From the NCBI RefSeq assembly GCF_022346885.1, contig NZ_JAKRNK010000002.1, positions 930,001 through 994,000 on the forward strand: a stretch of DNA of 64,000 bases, read 5' to 3'. Of this stretch, positions 30,008 through 37,735 are shown piece after piece (positions within the stretch are counted from its first letter, which is position 1; the number at the start of each line of letters is the position of its first letter). Below the pieces are notes generated by a model, which worked only from the letters and a program-made list of their open reading frames with translations, was not told the DNA's origin and did not search any database. Source of the DNA: Paenibacillus sp. ACRRX. GTDB taxonomy: Bacteria > Bacillota > Bacilli > Paenibacillales > Paenibacillaceae. Position numbers and translations under genes: made by a program.

Positions 30008-30126
30008 AGTATAGCGGTTTTCTATACTGAAGCGCTATGTTTTATAGTTCTTCTTAAAACCATAGTTCTTGTTAAAGATGTAGTTCTTCTTACTGTGTAG
30101 CCCGCGCCATGTGGCGTAGACTACAC
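30008..30126. repeat. Iteron-like direct repeats flanked by stem-loops
   Basis: Three direct copies of AGTTCTTSTTAAA start at 30046, 30064 and 30082, exactly 18 bp apart (the last copy is shortened to 12 bp). Left of them is a perfect stem-loop AGTATAG-N7-CTATACT (30008-30028). Right of them is a two-tier stem-loop with outer arms GTGTAG (30095-30100) and CTACAC (30121-30126) and inner CGCC-ATGT-GGCG. All lie just downstream of the Rep-like gene. The arrangement resembles iterons of a theta-type origin. The remainder of the gap 29854-30134 contains only short hairpins. Confidence 0.55.
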
Positions 30127-30134
30127 ACGGTAGA

Positions 30135-30524
30135 TCATTTCTTCCGATCGAACATCGCAAGCCCGCTGATTGGCTGCACTGTATAACGGTTGTTATCAAA
30201 CACGCCTCCTTCTCGCTTTTTAATTACGGTCACTATTGGCTTCTCATTCCAGCGGTAATCCAAGAGCCGTTTAATCCGCCTGCTTGCCGCTGTCCTTGAT
30301 GTACCTATTCCGCGTGCAATCTGCGCTTGAGTCGGGTAGCACTCGCCTCGTTCGTTCATGTACGATGCGATAACGCAGAGTGTATGCCACATCTCCGCGC
30401 CCATATCTGCGAGCAAGCCGGATTTAACGGCATCGACGTACATTTTCACGAAGATTCGCGTTTCGGTTGCGCCTGATGTGACGGAGTATTCCGTTTGCGA
30501 CTCGATGCTGACGAGTTTATCGAT
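30135..30524 (-). CDS. Rep-like helix-turn-helix protein, probable AUC start
   Basis: 129 residues if it starts at ATC 30524. The core YMNERGECYPTQAQIARGIG plus TSRTAASRRIKRLLDYRWNE is a winged helix-turn-helix of the kind in phage and plasmid replication initiators. The first canonical codon is GTG at 30449, which has no Shine-Dalgarno. The frame stays open to a TAA at 30528-30530. AAAGGAGGCGATAAACA lies immediately before ATC 30524, giving N-terminus MDKLVSIESQTEYSVTSGAT then ETRIFVKM, which reads as natural protein. It sits next to iteron-like repeats, so an origin-binding role is plausible. Confidence 0.72.
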   Translation of the reverse strand: MDKLVSIESQTEYSVTSGATETRIFVKMYVDAVKSGLLADMGAEMWHTLCVIASYMNERGECYPTQAQIARGIGTSRTAASRRIKRLLDYRWNEKPIVTVIKKREGGVFDNNRYTVQPISGLAMFDRKK

Positions 30525-30595
30525 TGTTTATCGCCTCCTTTCAAGTGATTCTATCTGTTAGTACGATGTGGAATACGCATTCGCACACTTTAGTC

Positions 30596-30629
30596 AAAAA
30601 AAATAACGCCGATCCCGAGGACCGACGTT
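30596..30629 (-). terminator. Rho-independent terminator after the integrase gene
   Basis: On the minus strand, AACGTCGGTC and GATCGGCGTT form a stem (with two G-U pairs) at 30605-30629, followed by TTATTTTTTTT (A-run on the plus strand near 30596-30603). It lies 7 bp past the integrase stop and would insulate the integrase from the replication operon. Confidence 0.8.
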
Positions 30630-30635
30630 TGTCTA

Positions 30636-31607
30636 TTAGTCTTCATCCAGTCTTTCGAGTGGAGAAAACTTTCTATGTTGCTTCATGATATCGTAGCTAA
30701 ACATTGCAACGTAAGTTTTTACTATTTCTAAAGAAGTGTGTCCAAGTATTTTTTGTAAAGTAAACGCATCCCCGCCGTTCATTATATACATTTTAGCAAA
30801 CGTATGACGAAAAGTGTGCGGAGAAACGCGAACGCCTTTGATTCCAGCTTCTTTGCCATAGTCACTAATCTTGTCTTGAATAGAGCGTTTCCTCAACGGA
30901 TCATTATCTATGTTTATGAATAAGAAATCGTGGTCTAACATCCCGCGAATAGCAACGTATTCTTTTAGGTGTCTAAGTAATGTACTACTAATAGGTACTG
31001 CACGTTCTTTGCGTCCTTTGCCCATTACTATTAAAATTTGATTTTTCCATTCAATGTTCGTAATCTTAACGCCTTCAAGCTCAGAAATCCTAATTCCAGT
31101 ATCGAGTAATAGCTGCATGATAACAAAATCCCGATACCCAGTGAACGTTGCCCGGTTCGGCGTCCCTAACAAAGCCTTTACCTGTGTCTTGGTAAATGTC
31201 TCCAACATCTTTTTTTCGTACTTTAGGGGTTTTATTTCTGCGGTTGGATTTGATGTTAAGTACCCTTCTTCGTTCAAAAAGTTAAAAAAAGCTTTCCAAC
31301 CGCGCAGATCTTTATCCACAGTTACCATCTTTACTGATTTCTTTTTTTCCAAAATAATGTCCTCTAGGTGACGTTTATCAACGTCTACTGGTCGATGCAC
31401 ATTCATTTTACTGAGATATTTAACGAGAAGCCTTAGGTTGTCTTTATAAAATTGAATTGTTAAACCGGTCAAATTCTTTACGTTGCAAGCGCGGATAAAT
31501 TCGTTTACTGCGAGGTCGAAATCGGTGGAGACGCTAGATAACTTAGTACCCGAGTTATCAACTGAGGAAATAATATTGTGACGGCGAGTGCGATTATTTG
31601 TGGACAA
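30636..31607 (-). CDS. int: Tyrosine recombinase, phage integrase
   Basis: 323 residues from TTG at 31607, which follows TTGGAGG by 10 nt; the frame opens at 31706. The N-terminus has a SAM-like core-binding domain (FYKDNLRLLVKYLSKMNVHR). The catalytic domain shows DTGIRISELEGV (first Arg), GKGRKERAVPIS (Lys), SPHTFRHTFAKM (His-x-x-Arg), LGHTSLEIVKTYVAM (His and nucleophilic Tyr). It would catalyse recombination at the tRNA-Leu attachment site, which lies about 180 bp away. Confidence 0.95.
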   Translation of the reverse strand: MSTNNRTRRHNIISSVDNSGTKLSSVSTDFDLAVNEFIRACNVKNLTGLTIQFYKDNLRLLVKYLSKMNVHRPVDVDKRHLEDIILEKKKSVKMVTVDKDLRGWKAFFNFLNEEGYLTSNPTAEIKPLKYEKKMLETFTKTQVKALLGTPNRATFTGYRDFVIMQLLLDTGIRISELEGVKITNIEWKNQILIVMGKGRKERAVPISSTLLRHLKEYVAIRGMLDHDFLFINIDNDPLRKRSIQDKISDYGKEAGIKGVRVSPHTFRHTFAKMYIMNGGDAFTLQKILGHTSLEIVKTYVAMFSYDIMKQHRKFSPLERLDED

Positions 31608-31761
31608 TGCAAAAACACCTCCAATTCGTATTATTCGTCCAAATCGCGAATAAAACGAAGTGAGATGCGTAGTTGTCTCGTAATTGTGCATCGCAGGATT
31701 ACGCAAGGATTAACGTAATGACTATCGATATTGGCCTCGTAAAGGACAGTAAAATCAACGA

Positions 31762-31784
31762 AAATGTTACAAATCGTAACATTT
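31762..31784. repeat. Perfect 9-bp palindrome at the prophage-tRNA junction
   Basis: AAATGTTAC (31762-31770), 5-nt spacer, GTAACATTT (31776-31784), ending two bases from the point where tRNA-Leu identity stops. Probably part of the phage attachment site (integrase core or arm binding), or a replacement terminator for the truncated tRNA transcript; it is not tRNA sequence. Confidence 0.7.
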
Positions 31785-31785
31785 A

Positions 31786-31825
31786 ATTTTAAGTCCTGTG
31801 CGTCTGCCAATTCCGCCATCCCGGC
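31786..31825 (-). pseudogene. 5' half of tRNA-Leu(UAA), disrupted by the prophage
   Basis: Reading on the minus strand from 31825: the tRNA-Leu(UAA) acceptor strand GCCGGGA, D arm GGCGGAATTGGCAGACGC, anticodon stem CAGGA and loop CTTAAAA, then identity stops. The anticodon 3' strand (TCCTG) and the T arm are absent. The prophage boundary thus lies in the anticodon loop. The other half, and probably a reconstituted intact tRNA-Leu, should lie at the far prophage end. Confidence 0.85.
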
Positions 31826-31860
31826 ATGTAAAGTGCACGTTTATATTAATAATAGGTATA

Positions 31861-31937
31861 TGGTGGGCCCTGAGGGACTCGAACCCCCGACCAATCGGTT
31901 ATGAGCCGACCGCTCTAACCAACTGAGCTAAGGGCCC
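31861..31937 (-). tRNA. tRNA-Ile(CAU), lysidine type
   Basis: Cloverleaf read by eye: acceptor GGGCCCT, D arm AGCTCAGTTGGTTAGAGC, anticodon loop CTCATAA (CAU), T arm GGGGGTTCGAGTCCCTC, encoded CCA. The acceptor and D-arm sequence are closer to the minor tRNA-Ile with CAU (modified by TilS) than to elongator tRNA-Met, so Ile is my call; elongator Met is the alternative. Confidence 0.85.
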
Positions 31938-31966
31938 GTATGTATGAAATACGTTGAGCGTTATGT

Positions 31967-32043
<77 letters not shown>

Positions 32044-32186
32044 TCATTTGTGTCCGTCGTGTTTCATCAGCGACAAGTAATACTATACCGCACTTACCTA
32101 ACCTACGTCAAGAACTTTTTCAAAAAATATTTTATGCCATTATTATTCTGCTTATTAAGCATTAAATTTCCCCTCTTTAAAAAAGG

Positions 32187-32354
32187 TTACAACAAAAATC
32201 GAACCCCGTACTTTCCCCTTCTGGAACGGAATATTTCAATTTCTTGTGGTGTCTCGTAACCATATATCCAAGCGTCGTGTTCCAAACGCTGCTGCAGTGT
32301 CTGAGCCTGAAATTTAGAATTGTACAGCTTGCCCCAATAAATCCAATTTAACAA
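32187..32354 (-). CDS. Small host protein, 55 aa
   Basis: Found by hand between the tRNA array and the ABC cassette. TTG at 32354 lies about 10 nt after TAGGAGG. The product begins MLNWIYWGKLYNSKFQAQTL and contains GYETPQEIEIFRSRRGKYGV. It looks like natural protein with balanced composition. No family known to me. Confidence 0.5.
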   Translation of the reverse strand: MLNWIYWGKLYNSKFQAQTLQQRLEHDAWIYGYETPQEIEIFRSRRGKYGVRFLL

Positions 32355-32477
32355 CTCACATGCGCCTCCTAGCCGGTCTCAGATTAATAATGGTATGGGC
32401 CATGACTATAATGTTTCCATTTCCCTTACTGTTCCCATTTGGAGTCACTTCTAACGCTCATGTTTTTCTGACAGCAC

Positions 32478-32512
32478 AAAAAGGGTGGCTCTAACTGAGA
32501 GCCACCCTTTTG
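32478..32512 (-). terminator. Rho-independent terminator after the ABC cassette
   Basis: Perfect stem GGGTGGCTCT / AGAGCCACCC with loop AACTG; on the minus strand it is followed by TTTTTGTG. It lies just past the stop of the solute-binding gene and closes the cassette; the A/T runs on both sides may make it work in both directions. Confidence 0.88.
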
Positions 32513-32525
32513 TGATCAAGATCTA

Positions 32526-34010
32526 TTAACCGCCGTAAATCCCGCCTGGGACAGTCTCACCACCGCCATTTGGGTTATTTTTAATTTGCTGCAGCATTTC
32601 GTTACCTTTCGTTTCCCACTCAGCCAGTGCTTGTTTTGTTGACTTCTTCCCATTTATTACATCTTGGAACAATGTACGTCCAATATCATTTACTTGCCAT
32701 AAAGCAGGCTTCTCGCTCATTAAGTCTTCCGCATCTTGGTTCGTAGGTACTACCGGTTTTACATTAAAGAATGCATCAATATTATAGCTAGAACCATCTT
32801 TAGGTTTAATAAACTGTTTGCGTGACACCATTTCATAACTGCTGCGTGAACGGATTTTTGCCCAGTCCTCGCTATTGATAAATTTAACAAAATCCCATGC
32901 ATCATCCGGATTAGGTGCTTTGTTATTAATAGCAAATATGTTGTTCATATTTACAGAGCCTGATATACCTGGAGCTTCAGGATGGGAAGGCGCTGTAACG
33001 ACATCCCAATCAAATTTATTAAAGCCTTTTATTTTGCTTGCATTACGCATAGCATTTGCCAAATCATTGTTTAGATAGCCAAAGTCCGATAATACCATAG
33101 CGACTTTGCCTGACAAGAAGCTGTCATGATCAAACGGGCCGGGTTTCGTATTGTTATCCATCATGCCATCGTTTTGTGTTGGCATAATTTTGTCAGTGGA
33201 CAATTTAGTAATACTGTTCCACACCTTTTCCCATGGACCTGTGTTCACTGTCATCTTCTCGCCTTTATTGTCGAACATACGCAGCTGCAGGGGTGTAATG
33301 TAGCTGTAGGTCATGGACCAGAACGGATCTCCACCTGCATAACGGTCAAAGGAAAAACCGTATTTCCGATCTGCGCCTTCACCCTTTGCTACAAGACGTG
33401 CTTTGTTAAACACTTCATCCCATGTCATCCCGTCTGTAGGCGGCTCAACTCCTGCATCCGCAAACAATTTCTTATTGTAGAGCAGCACAGAAGAATTGAA
33501 CGTTGGTGCTAGACCAAGCATATTACCGTCGCCCATACTTTTGATACCGTCCAGCACTGCTGGAACAAAGTCAGTTGTATCAAATTTATCCTGCTGCATT
33601 AGTGGGTCCAATTGCTTTAACATACCGTCGCGAGCCAGTATACGGAATTGCGCCGGGTCAGTCACGATGATATCAACTGGGTTGGAGCCATCCATAATTT
33701 TTTTGACGGCTTCAAGACGGTTAGGTTCTTTCCTATCTTTTTCTTCGCCTTGATTATATTGTTGATCGCTTTGATCGATTGCAGGTACGATTTCAATTTT
33801 AACGTTCTGGTGCGTATATTCATATACATCTGTAAATTGCTGACGGAAGTAAGTATCGTCGTAACCGCCATACAGAACTCCAATTCTTAAAGTGCGTTCC
33901 TGGCCTGTTTTCGTATCTTTGCCGCCGCTGCATGCGGCAAGCATCGGAAATACCATCGTTAATACGACGGACGTCATCACTAGCTTTCTGACCCATTGAT
34001 TCCGTTTCAT
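32526..34010 (-). CDS. Extracellular solute-binding lipoprotein (family 1)
   Basis: 494 residues. A type II signal peptide ends in the lipobox MLAACSGG, anchoring the mature protein outside the membrane. The body has family 1 ABC-binding features: RTLRIGVLYGG at the start, DIIVTDPAQF, PTFNSSVLLYNKKLFADAGV, FLSGKVAMVLSDFGYLN. The gene overlaps the upstream ATPase gene by 4 nt and is last in a five-gene cassette. It is unusual for a MacB-like system to include an extracytoplasmic sugar-type binding protein; ligand unknown. Confidence 0.88.
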   Translation of the reverse strand: MKRNQWVRKLVMTSVVLTMVFPMLAACSGGKDTKTGQERTLRIGVLYGGYDDTYFRQQFTDVYEYTHQNVKIEIVPAIDQSDQQYNQGEEKDRKEPNRLEAVKKIMDGSNPVDIIVTDPAQFRILARDGMLKQLDPLMQQDKFDTTDFVPAVLDGIKSMGDGNMLGLAPTFNSSVLLYNKKLFADAGVEPPTDGMTWDEVFNKARLVAKGEGADRKYGFSFDRYAGGDPFWSMTYSYITPLQLRMFDNKGEKMTVNTGPWEKVWNSITKLSTDKIMPTQNDGMMDNNTKPGPFDHDSFLSGKVAMVLSDFGYLNNDLANAMRNASKIKGFNKFDWDVVTAPSHPEAPGISGSVNMNNIFAINNKAPNPDDAWDFVKFINSEDWAKIRSRSSYEMVSRKQFIKPKDGSSYNIDAFFNVKPVVPTNQDAEDLMSEKPALWQVNDIGRTLFQDVINGKKSTKQALAEWETKGNEMLQQIKNNPNGGGETVPGGIYGG

Positions 34011-34894
34011 TTTGTTTCACCCTCCAACTTGTTCGGTGTTCTAATTACAATCTTATCTCCATCAAATTCCATTGAAGCTTTATCTCCGATGTCAAGCGCC
34101 TCCAGAAACTCCTTTGGCACTTGTAATCGTCCAACACGGTCAACAACCACGTAAGCCTCATGCACATCCTGCTGACCGCCACCAAAACCAGCAAGTCCGT
34201 CGCCATCTAGATTCGGATTACGCTTTATAAACTCCGTACTCGTCAATCCATCACGTATTGCCACAACACGGTCAACTTTACCTGCTAATGTAATGTCATG
34301 TGTAACGATGACAATCGTGACACCAATCTCCTTGTTCATACGCCGGAAAATACCCATAATCATATCGGATGTCTGCGTATCCACTGAGCCTGTAGGTTCA
34401 TCGGCAAGCAGCAGCTTAGGCTTGTTAGCCAATGATATCGCAATGGCTACACGCTGCTGTTCTCCGCCTGACAACTGAGCAAGTTTATTGTTGAGGCGAT
34501 GACCAAGACCGACCCACTCCAGCAATTGCTTGGCATATGCACGGTCCAGCTTACCAGCAAGCATCATAGGAACTTCAACATTTTGCAGCGCAGTCAAGTA
34601 GGGAAGCAAGTTTCTGGCGTTGTTTTGCCATATAAAACCTACCGTATCCCGCTTATACTTGACAAGCTGCTCATCGGTGATTTTTAAGAGATCCCAATCA
34701 CCAACCTTGATTGTCCCGGCGGAAGGACGGTCCAATCCGCCAAGAATGTTCAAAAAAGTTGATTTACCGCTGCCGCTGTTGCCGATGATCGCCATCAACT
34801 CGCCTTGCTGAACAGACAGATTTAGACCTTGTAATGCGACAACTTCTAAATCTTCTGTCTTAAATATTTTAACAAGTCCTTCACAATGGATCAT
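34007..34894 (-). CDS. ABC transporter ATPase with C-terminal AbrB-like domain
   Basis: 295 residues. Residues 1 to about 220 form a MacB/LolD-type ATPase: Walker A IGNSGSGKST, Q-loop FIWQNN, signature LSGGEQQRVA, Walker B LLLADEPT, and switch His in IVTHD. Residues from about 245 (AYVVVDRVGRLQVPKEFLEA then LDIGDKASMEFDGDKIVI) match the SpoVT/AbrB swapped-hairpin domain, a fold usually in DNA-binding regulators. The fusion may dimerise the ATPase. It follows the permease gene by 3 nt. Confidence 0.88.
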   Translation of the reverse strand: MIHCEGLVKIFKTEDLEVVALQGLNLSVQQGELMAIIGNSGSGKSTFLNILGGLDRPSAGTIKVGDWDLLKITDEQLVKYKRDTVGFIWQNNARNLLPYLTALQNVEVPMMLAGKLDRAYAKQLLEWVGLGHRLNNKLAQLSGGEQQRVAIAISLANKPKLLLADEPTGSVDTQTSDMIMGIFRRMNKEIGVTIVIVTHDITLAGKVDRVVAIRDGLTSTEFIKRNPNLDGDGLAGFGGGQQDVHEAYVVVDRVGRLQVPKEFLEALDIGDKASMEFDGDKIVIRTPNKLEGETK

Positions 34895-34897
34895 TGC

Positions 34898-37735
34898 TTA
34901 ACGCTCCTCTCCCATCTTCACGGCTTGATGCACCCGTAAGCGGCGGATGTGAATAAAGAGCATCGATGCTCCCATCAACATCATGACACCTACGACCATG
35001 TAGAGCTGCATCGTATCCTTCGCTTCAAAGACGATTCGGAAAGGAGGCACCTGCATCTGCGCATTCTCTGTCGCTTGCAGGAATGGCAGGAACAATCGGC
35101 TTGCTACTTTACCAATGATAACGCCTAGTCCGATTGACAGACCAGCTGTAAACAGCTGCTCTAGCAGCAGCATGCCTGTCAATTGCTTACGCGAAAGGCC
35201 CATTGCTCGTAATATACCAAATTGTACAACACGCCCTGACAGGTTAAAGAACCAGAACAACAAGTACCCAATCAACGAGACAATAATCGAAACGAGGAAG
35301 CCCATACTCAAAATACCAAATACGCCACCTCTTGTAGGATGCTTGCTCTGAGTAACCAGTTCTGCTCGTACGTCCTTAAATGAAGCAATATCGATGTTCG
35401 CTTTTTGCAACGATTCAATAACAGGGCCTAGCTTAGCCCCTTCCTTCATCTTAAGCCAAACTTCGTATGGCATCATCGGCACTTGATCGTAAATATAATC
35501 AAGGTTGGCAATAAAGAAAGGCGTCTGATCTGGGTATTGACTTGGCCAATAAGGCAGAATTGCAACAACTACAAACTCTACCATCTGTTCTTGAATGCCA
35601 ATGGATACCAGATCACCCAGCTTCAGTTGATATTTTTCTGCTACGTTAGTTGGTATAATGACACCTTGCTCATAATACTTGCCTAAAGTATCGAGATAAC
35701 GGAACGGATGCGAAGGGAACATATCGTTGCGGAACCAGGCTACTTTGGCAAAGTCCACGTTATCGATGCCCATCAGCTTGCCCTGCCCGATCGATCTCCC
35801 TGATACGATTACATTCCCTTTGGTTTGTAGTACTCGGGCCGCCGCCTCTACGCCAGGCTGCTCTTTGAACAACTGGAATGGAGGTTCGTTATAGATTGTC
35901 TTTGTGGGCTTCGGCTGCTGCCCACCAGGCTTGCCGCCTGAACCTCCACCCTTTCCAGGATTCGGATCCGCCTCCGGTGTTCCTTCCCATACAGTCGTAA
36001 TGACGACATCTGTACCCACATTATAAAGTGTACGTTCCTTCGAGTTCAGATCGATTGTACGTGCTGCAGAAGAGTTGTATACCCCTAATCCCAACGTTAA
36101 AATAAGCAGAATCATAAGCGGGTAGTAACCTTTAGCAGATCGCGACAACTGTGTTAGGGTCAAGTACAACGGAAGTGGGAGCATTTTCCCTCCGATCCAT
36201 TGCAGCAAACGTAAAATCCAAGGAAATAACCTTAAGAAAAACAGCCCCGTCGCAAATATAGCCAAGGCAGGAACAAAGAACAGAAACGGCTGCACCTGCA
36301 GCTGATCTGAGGTCATTCCTGTTTGGAATGACAGCATCTGCTGCTGATTGGACAAATAGTAACCGTATCCAGCCAATCCAAGGAGTACAATGTCCAAGTA
36401 CCATCTTTGCCAGACAGGACGCTTGTTGCGTGCCATCTTCTGACGCAGATTTACGATCGAAGACCGCGCAAATATAACAGCCGGTATGACACTGGCAAGT
36501 ATTGCGATGATAACCGCAATGAGTCCAAAAATAATTGCATCAGACGAAAATCCGATAGGAATAGATTTACGATTCACAAACTCTAGGAAGCCGTTTGCTG
36601 CACCAATCGACTTTGCCATAAACCAACCGAAGAATGGAGCCACAGCCAACGCCATGCTACCCAATATAACGCCTTCGATCAAATACATCACGATGATCTG
36701 TCTGGTGCTCGCTCCACGACTTCGCAGAACCGATATATCACTCTGCTGCTTCTCCAGCGCCTGATTTGCATTCATGGCTATAAAGTAGAACACCATTGCA
36801 ATCATTGGTGCTGCTAGTGTAAACAGCATCATTTGCAGCTGGAGACTTTGGCTGCGAAACTCACCAAGCAGTTTTGCAAATGAAAGTTCCAGATTGGTAC
36901 CCTTCATCTTCTGGCTTACTTCAATCTGCATACGTGTGAGCGTACTGTCTAGTGCCGATATTTGACTCGTCTGAATGTTGCGCAAGTCAAATGCATAATA
37001 CCAGTTCGATATATGGAGCGGTATTTGCTTCTCTTTTAACAGGGTGTCGTCCATCGTCTTAGATGTTATAAACAGCGAGTTCATCATACTTTCAAGACCT
37101 TGCTGCCAATAAGCATCCGTCTCTTGCAGCGGCTTAAAAGTGCCTACAATCTTGACACGAATGTTAATGTTCAGTCCGCCATATATCGGATAATCCAGTT
37201 CGTCACCGACATGAAGGTCGTTCCGGTACATCGCATCTTCCAGCATGACTGCTTCCACGATACCGTCTTTCTCGCCATCCTTGAATGCCCTGCCGATCGT
37301 CCAGTCAATCTTGCTGTCGATCTCGGACATGCTGGTGAGTGTCATGTTGCGCACACGGCTAGCGTCTACCTTCGTCGGGTCAACGGGGATAACTTCCGTT
37401 CCCTTTATGGACTTGCTGTTGACGTAGACTTGACTAGGAAAGCCAATGTCGCTCTTGACGTCATTCTTAATATAGCTGTCAACGTTAGCCAATGCATTAA
37501 GATCCGTCTTGGCACCGCCTGCCCCCTGATACCGTAGCAGCAAGGACCCTGCCGGCATACCGCCACTATTTTCTTGCAGCGACTTGGTGACTACTCGTTT
37601 TAAGGCGCCATCAGCATACATCGGAATACTAACGGTAAAGGATACCGCTACAATAAGTCCAACTAACGTACTTAAGGTTAGCCAGCGGGTATTCCACATC
37701 TTGCGAAATAAAAATCGTAACAGCGGAATTCCCAT
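34898..37735 (-). CDS. MacB/FtsX-type ABC permease
   Basis: 945 residues with a large extracytoplasmic region. One hydrophobic N-terminal segment (WLTLSTLVGLIVAVSFTVSI) is followed by a soluble domain. Groups of transmembrane helices appear around residues 300-440 (LFTLAAPMIAMVFYFIAMNA) and 460-560 (LFFVPALAIFATGLFFLRLF), and an FtsX domain near the C-terminus includes VSLIGYLLFWFF. A glycine/proline-rich linker (NPGKGGGSGGKPGGQQPKPT) sits in the second extracytoplasmic region. It works with the flanking ATPases and the adaptor; substrate unknown. Confidence 0.9.
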   Translation of the reverse strand: MGIPLLRFLFRKMWNTRWLTLSTLVGLIVAVSFTVSIPMYADGALKRVVTKSLQENSGGMPAGSLLLRYQGAGGAKTDLNALANVDSYIKNDVKSDIGFPSQVYVNSKSIKGTEVIPVDPTKVDASRVRNMTLTSMSEIDSKIDWTIGRAFKDGEKDGIVEAVMLEDAMYRNDLHVGDELDYPIYGGLNINIRVKIVGTFKPLQETDAYWQQGLESMMNSLFITSKTMDDTLLKEKQIPLHISNWYYAFDLRNIQTSQISALDSTLTRMQIEVSQKMKGTNLELSFAKLLGEFRSQSLQLQMMLFTLAAPMIAMVFYFIAMNANQALEKQQSDISVLRSRGASTRQIIVMYLIEGVILGSMALAVAPFFGWFMAKSIGAANGFLEFVNRKSIPIGFSSDAIIFGLIAVIIAILASVIPAVIFARSSIVNLRQKMARNKRPVWQRWYLDIVLLGLAGYGYYLSNQQQMLSFQTGMTSDQLQVQPFLFFVPALAIFATGLFFLRLFPWILRLLQWIGGKMLPLPLYLTLTQLSRSAKGYYPLMILLILTLGLGVYNSSAARTIDLNSKERTLYNVGTDVVITTVWEGTPEADPNPGKGGGSGGKPGGQQPKPTKTIYNEPPFQLFKEQPGVEAAARVLQTKGNVIVSGRSIGQGKLMGIDNVDFAKVAWFRNDMFPSHPFRYLDTLGKYYEQGVIIPTNVAEKYQLKLGDLVSIGIQEQMVEFVVVAILPYWPSQYPDQTPFFIANLDYIYDQVPMMPYEVWLKMKEGAKLGPVIESLQKANIDIASFKDVRAELVTQSKHPTRGGVFGILSMGFLVSIIVSLIGYLLFWFFNLSGRVVQFGILRAMGLSRKQLTGMLLLEQLFTAGLSIGLGVIIGKVASRLFLPFLQATENAQMQVPPFRIVFEAKDTMQLYMVVGVMMLMGASMLFIHIRRLRVHQAVKMGEER

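Larger units (their letters stand above)
1..31785. mobile_element. Temperate prophage, right-hand portion (left end outside window)
   Basis: A continuous block of phage-type genes, nearly all on the minus strand and many overlapping by 1 to 40 bases: integrase, Rep-like protein, helicase, loader, primase, DNA polymerase, ribonucleotide reductase, dUTPase, dNMP kinase, methyltransferase. The right boundary is directly visible: 40 bases of a tRNA-Leu(UAA) gene (31825 down to 31786) stop in the anticodon loop, and phage sequence with a 9-bp palindrome starts there, followed by a tyrosine integrase gene. No capsid, terminase or lysis genes are seen, so the structural half lies beyond position 1. 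Intactness cannot be judged from this window. Confidence 0.93.

Noticed and set aside
30046..30093. Possible CRISPR array
   Set aside because: The repeats are only 12-13 bp with 5-6 bp between copies and three units; this fits iterons, not a CRISPR array. No cas genes are present (the PD-(D/E)XK nuclease alone is phage-type).
31631..31819. Minus-strand ORF of 62 codons starting inside the tRNA-Leu fragment
   Set aside because: It spans the tRNA half and the attachment palindrome; its first residues are just translated tRNA sequence. No ribosome binding site.
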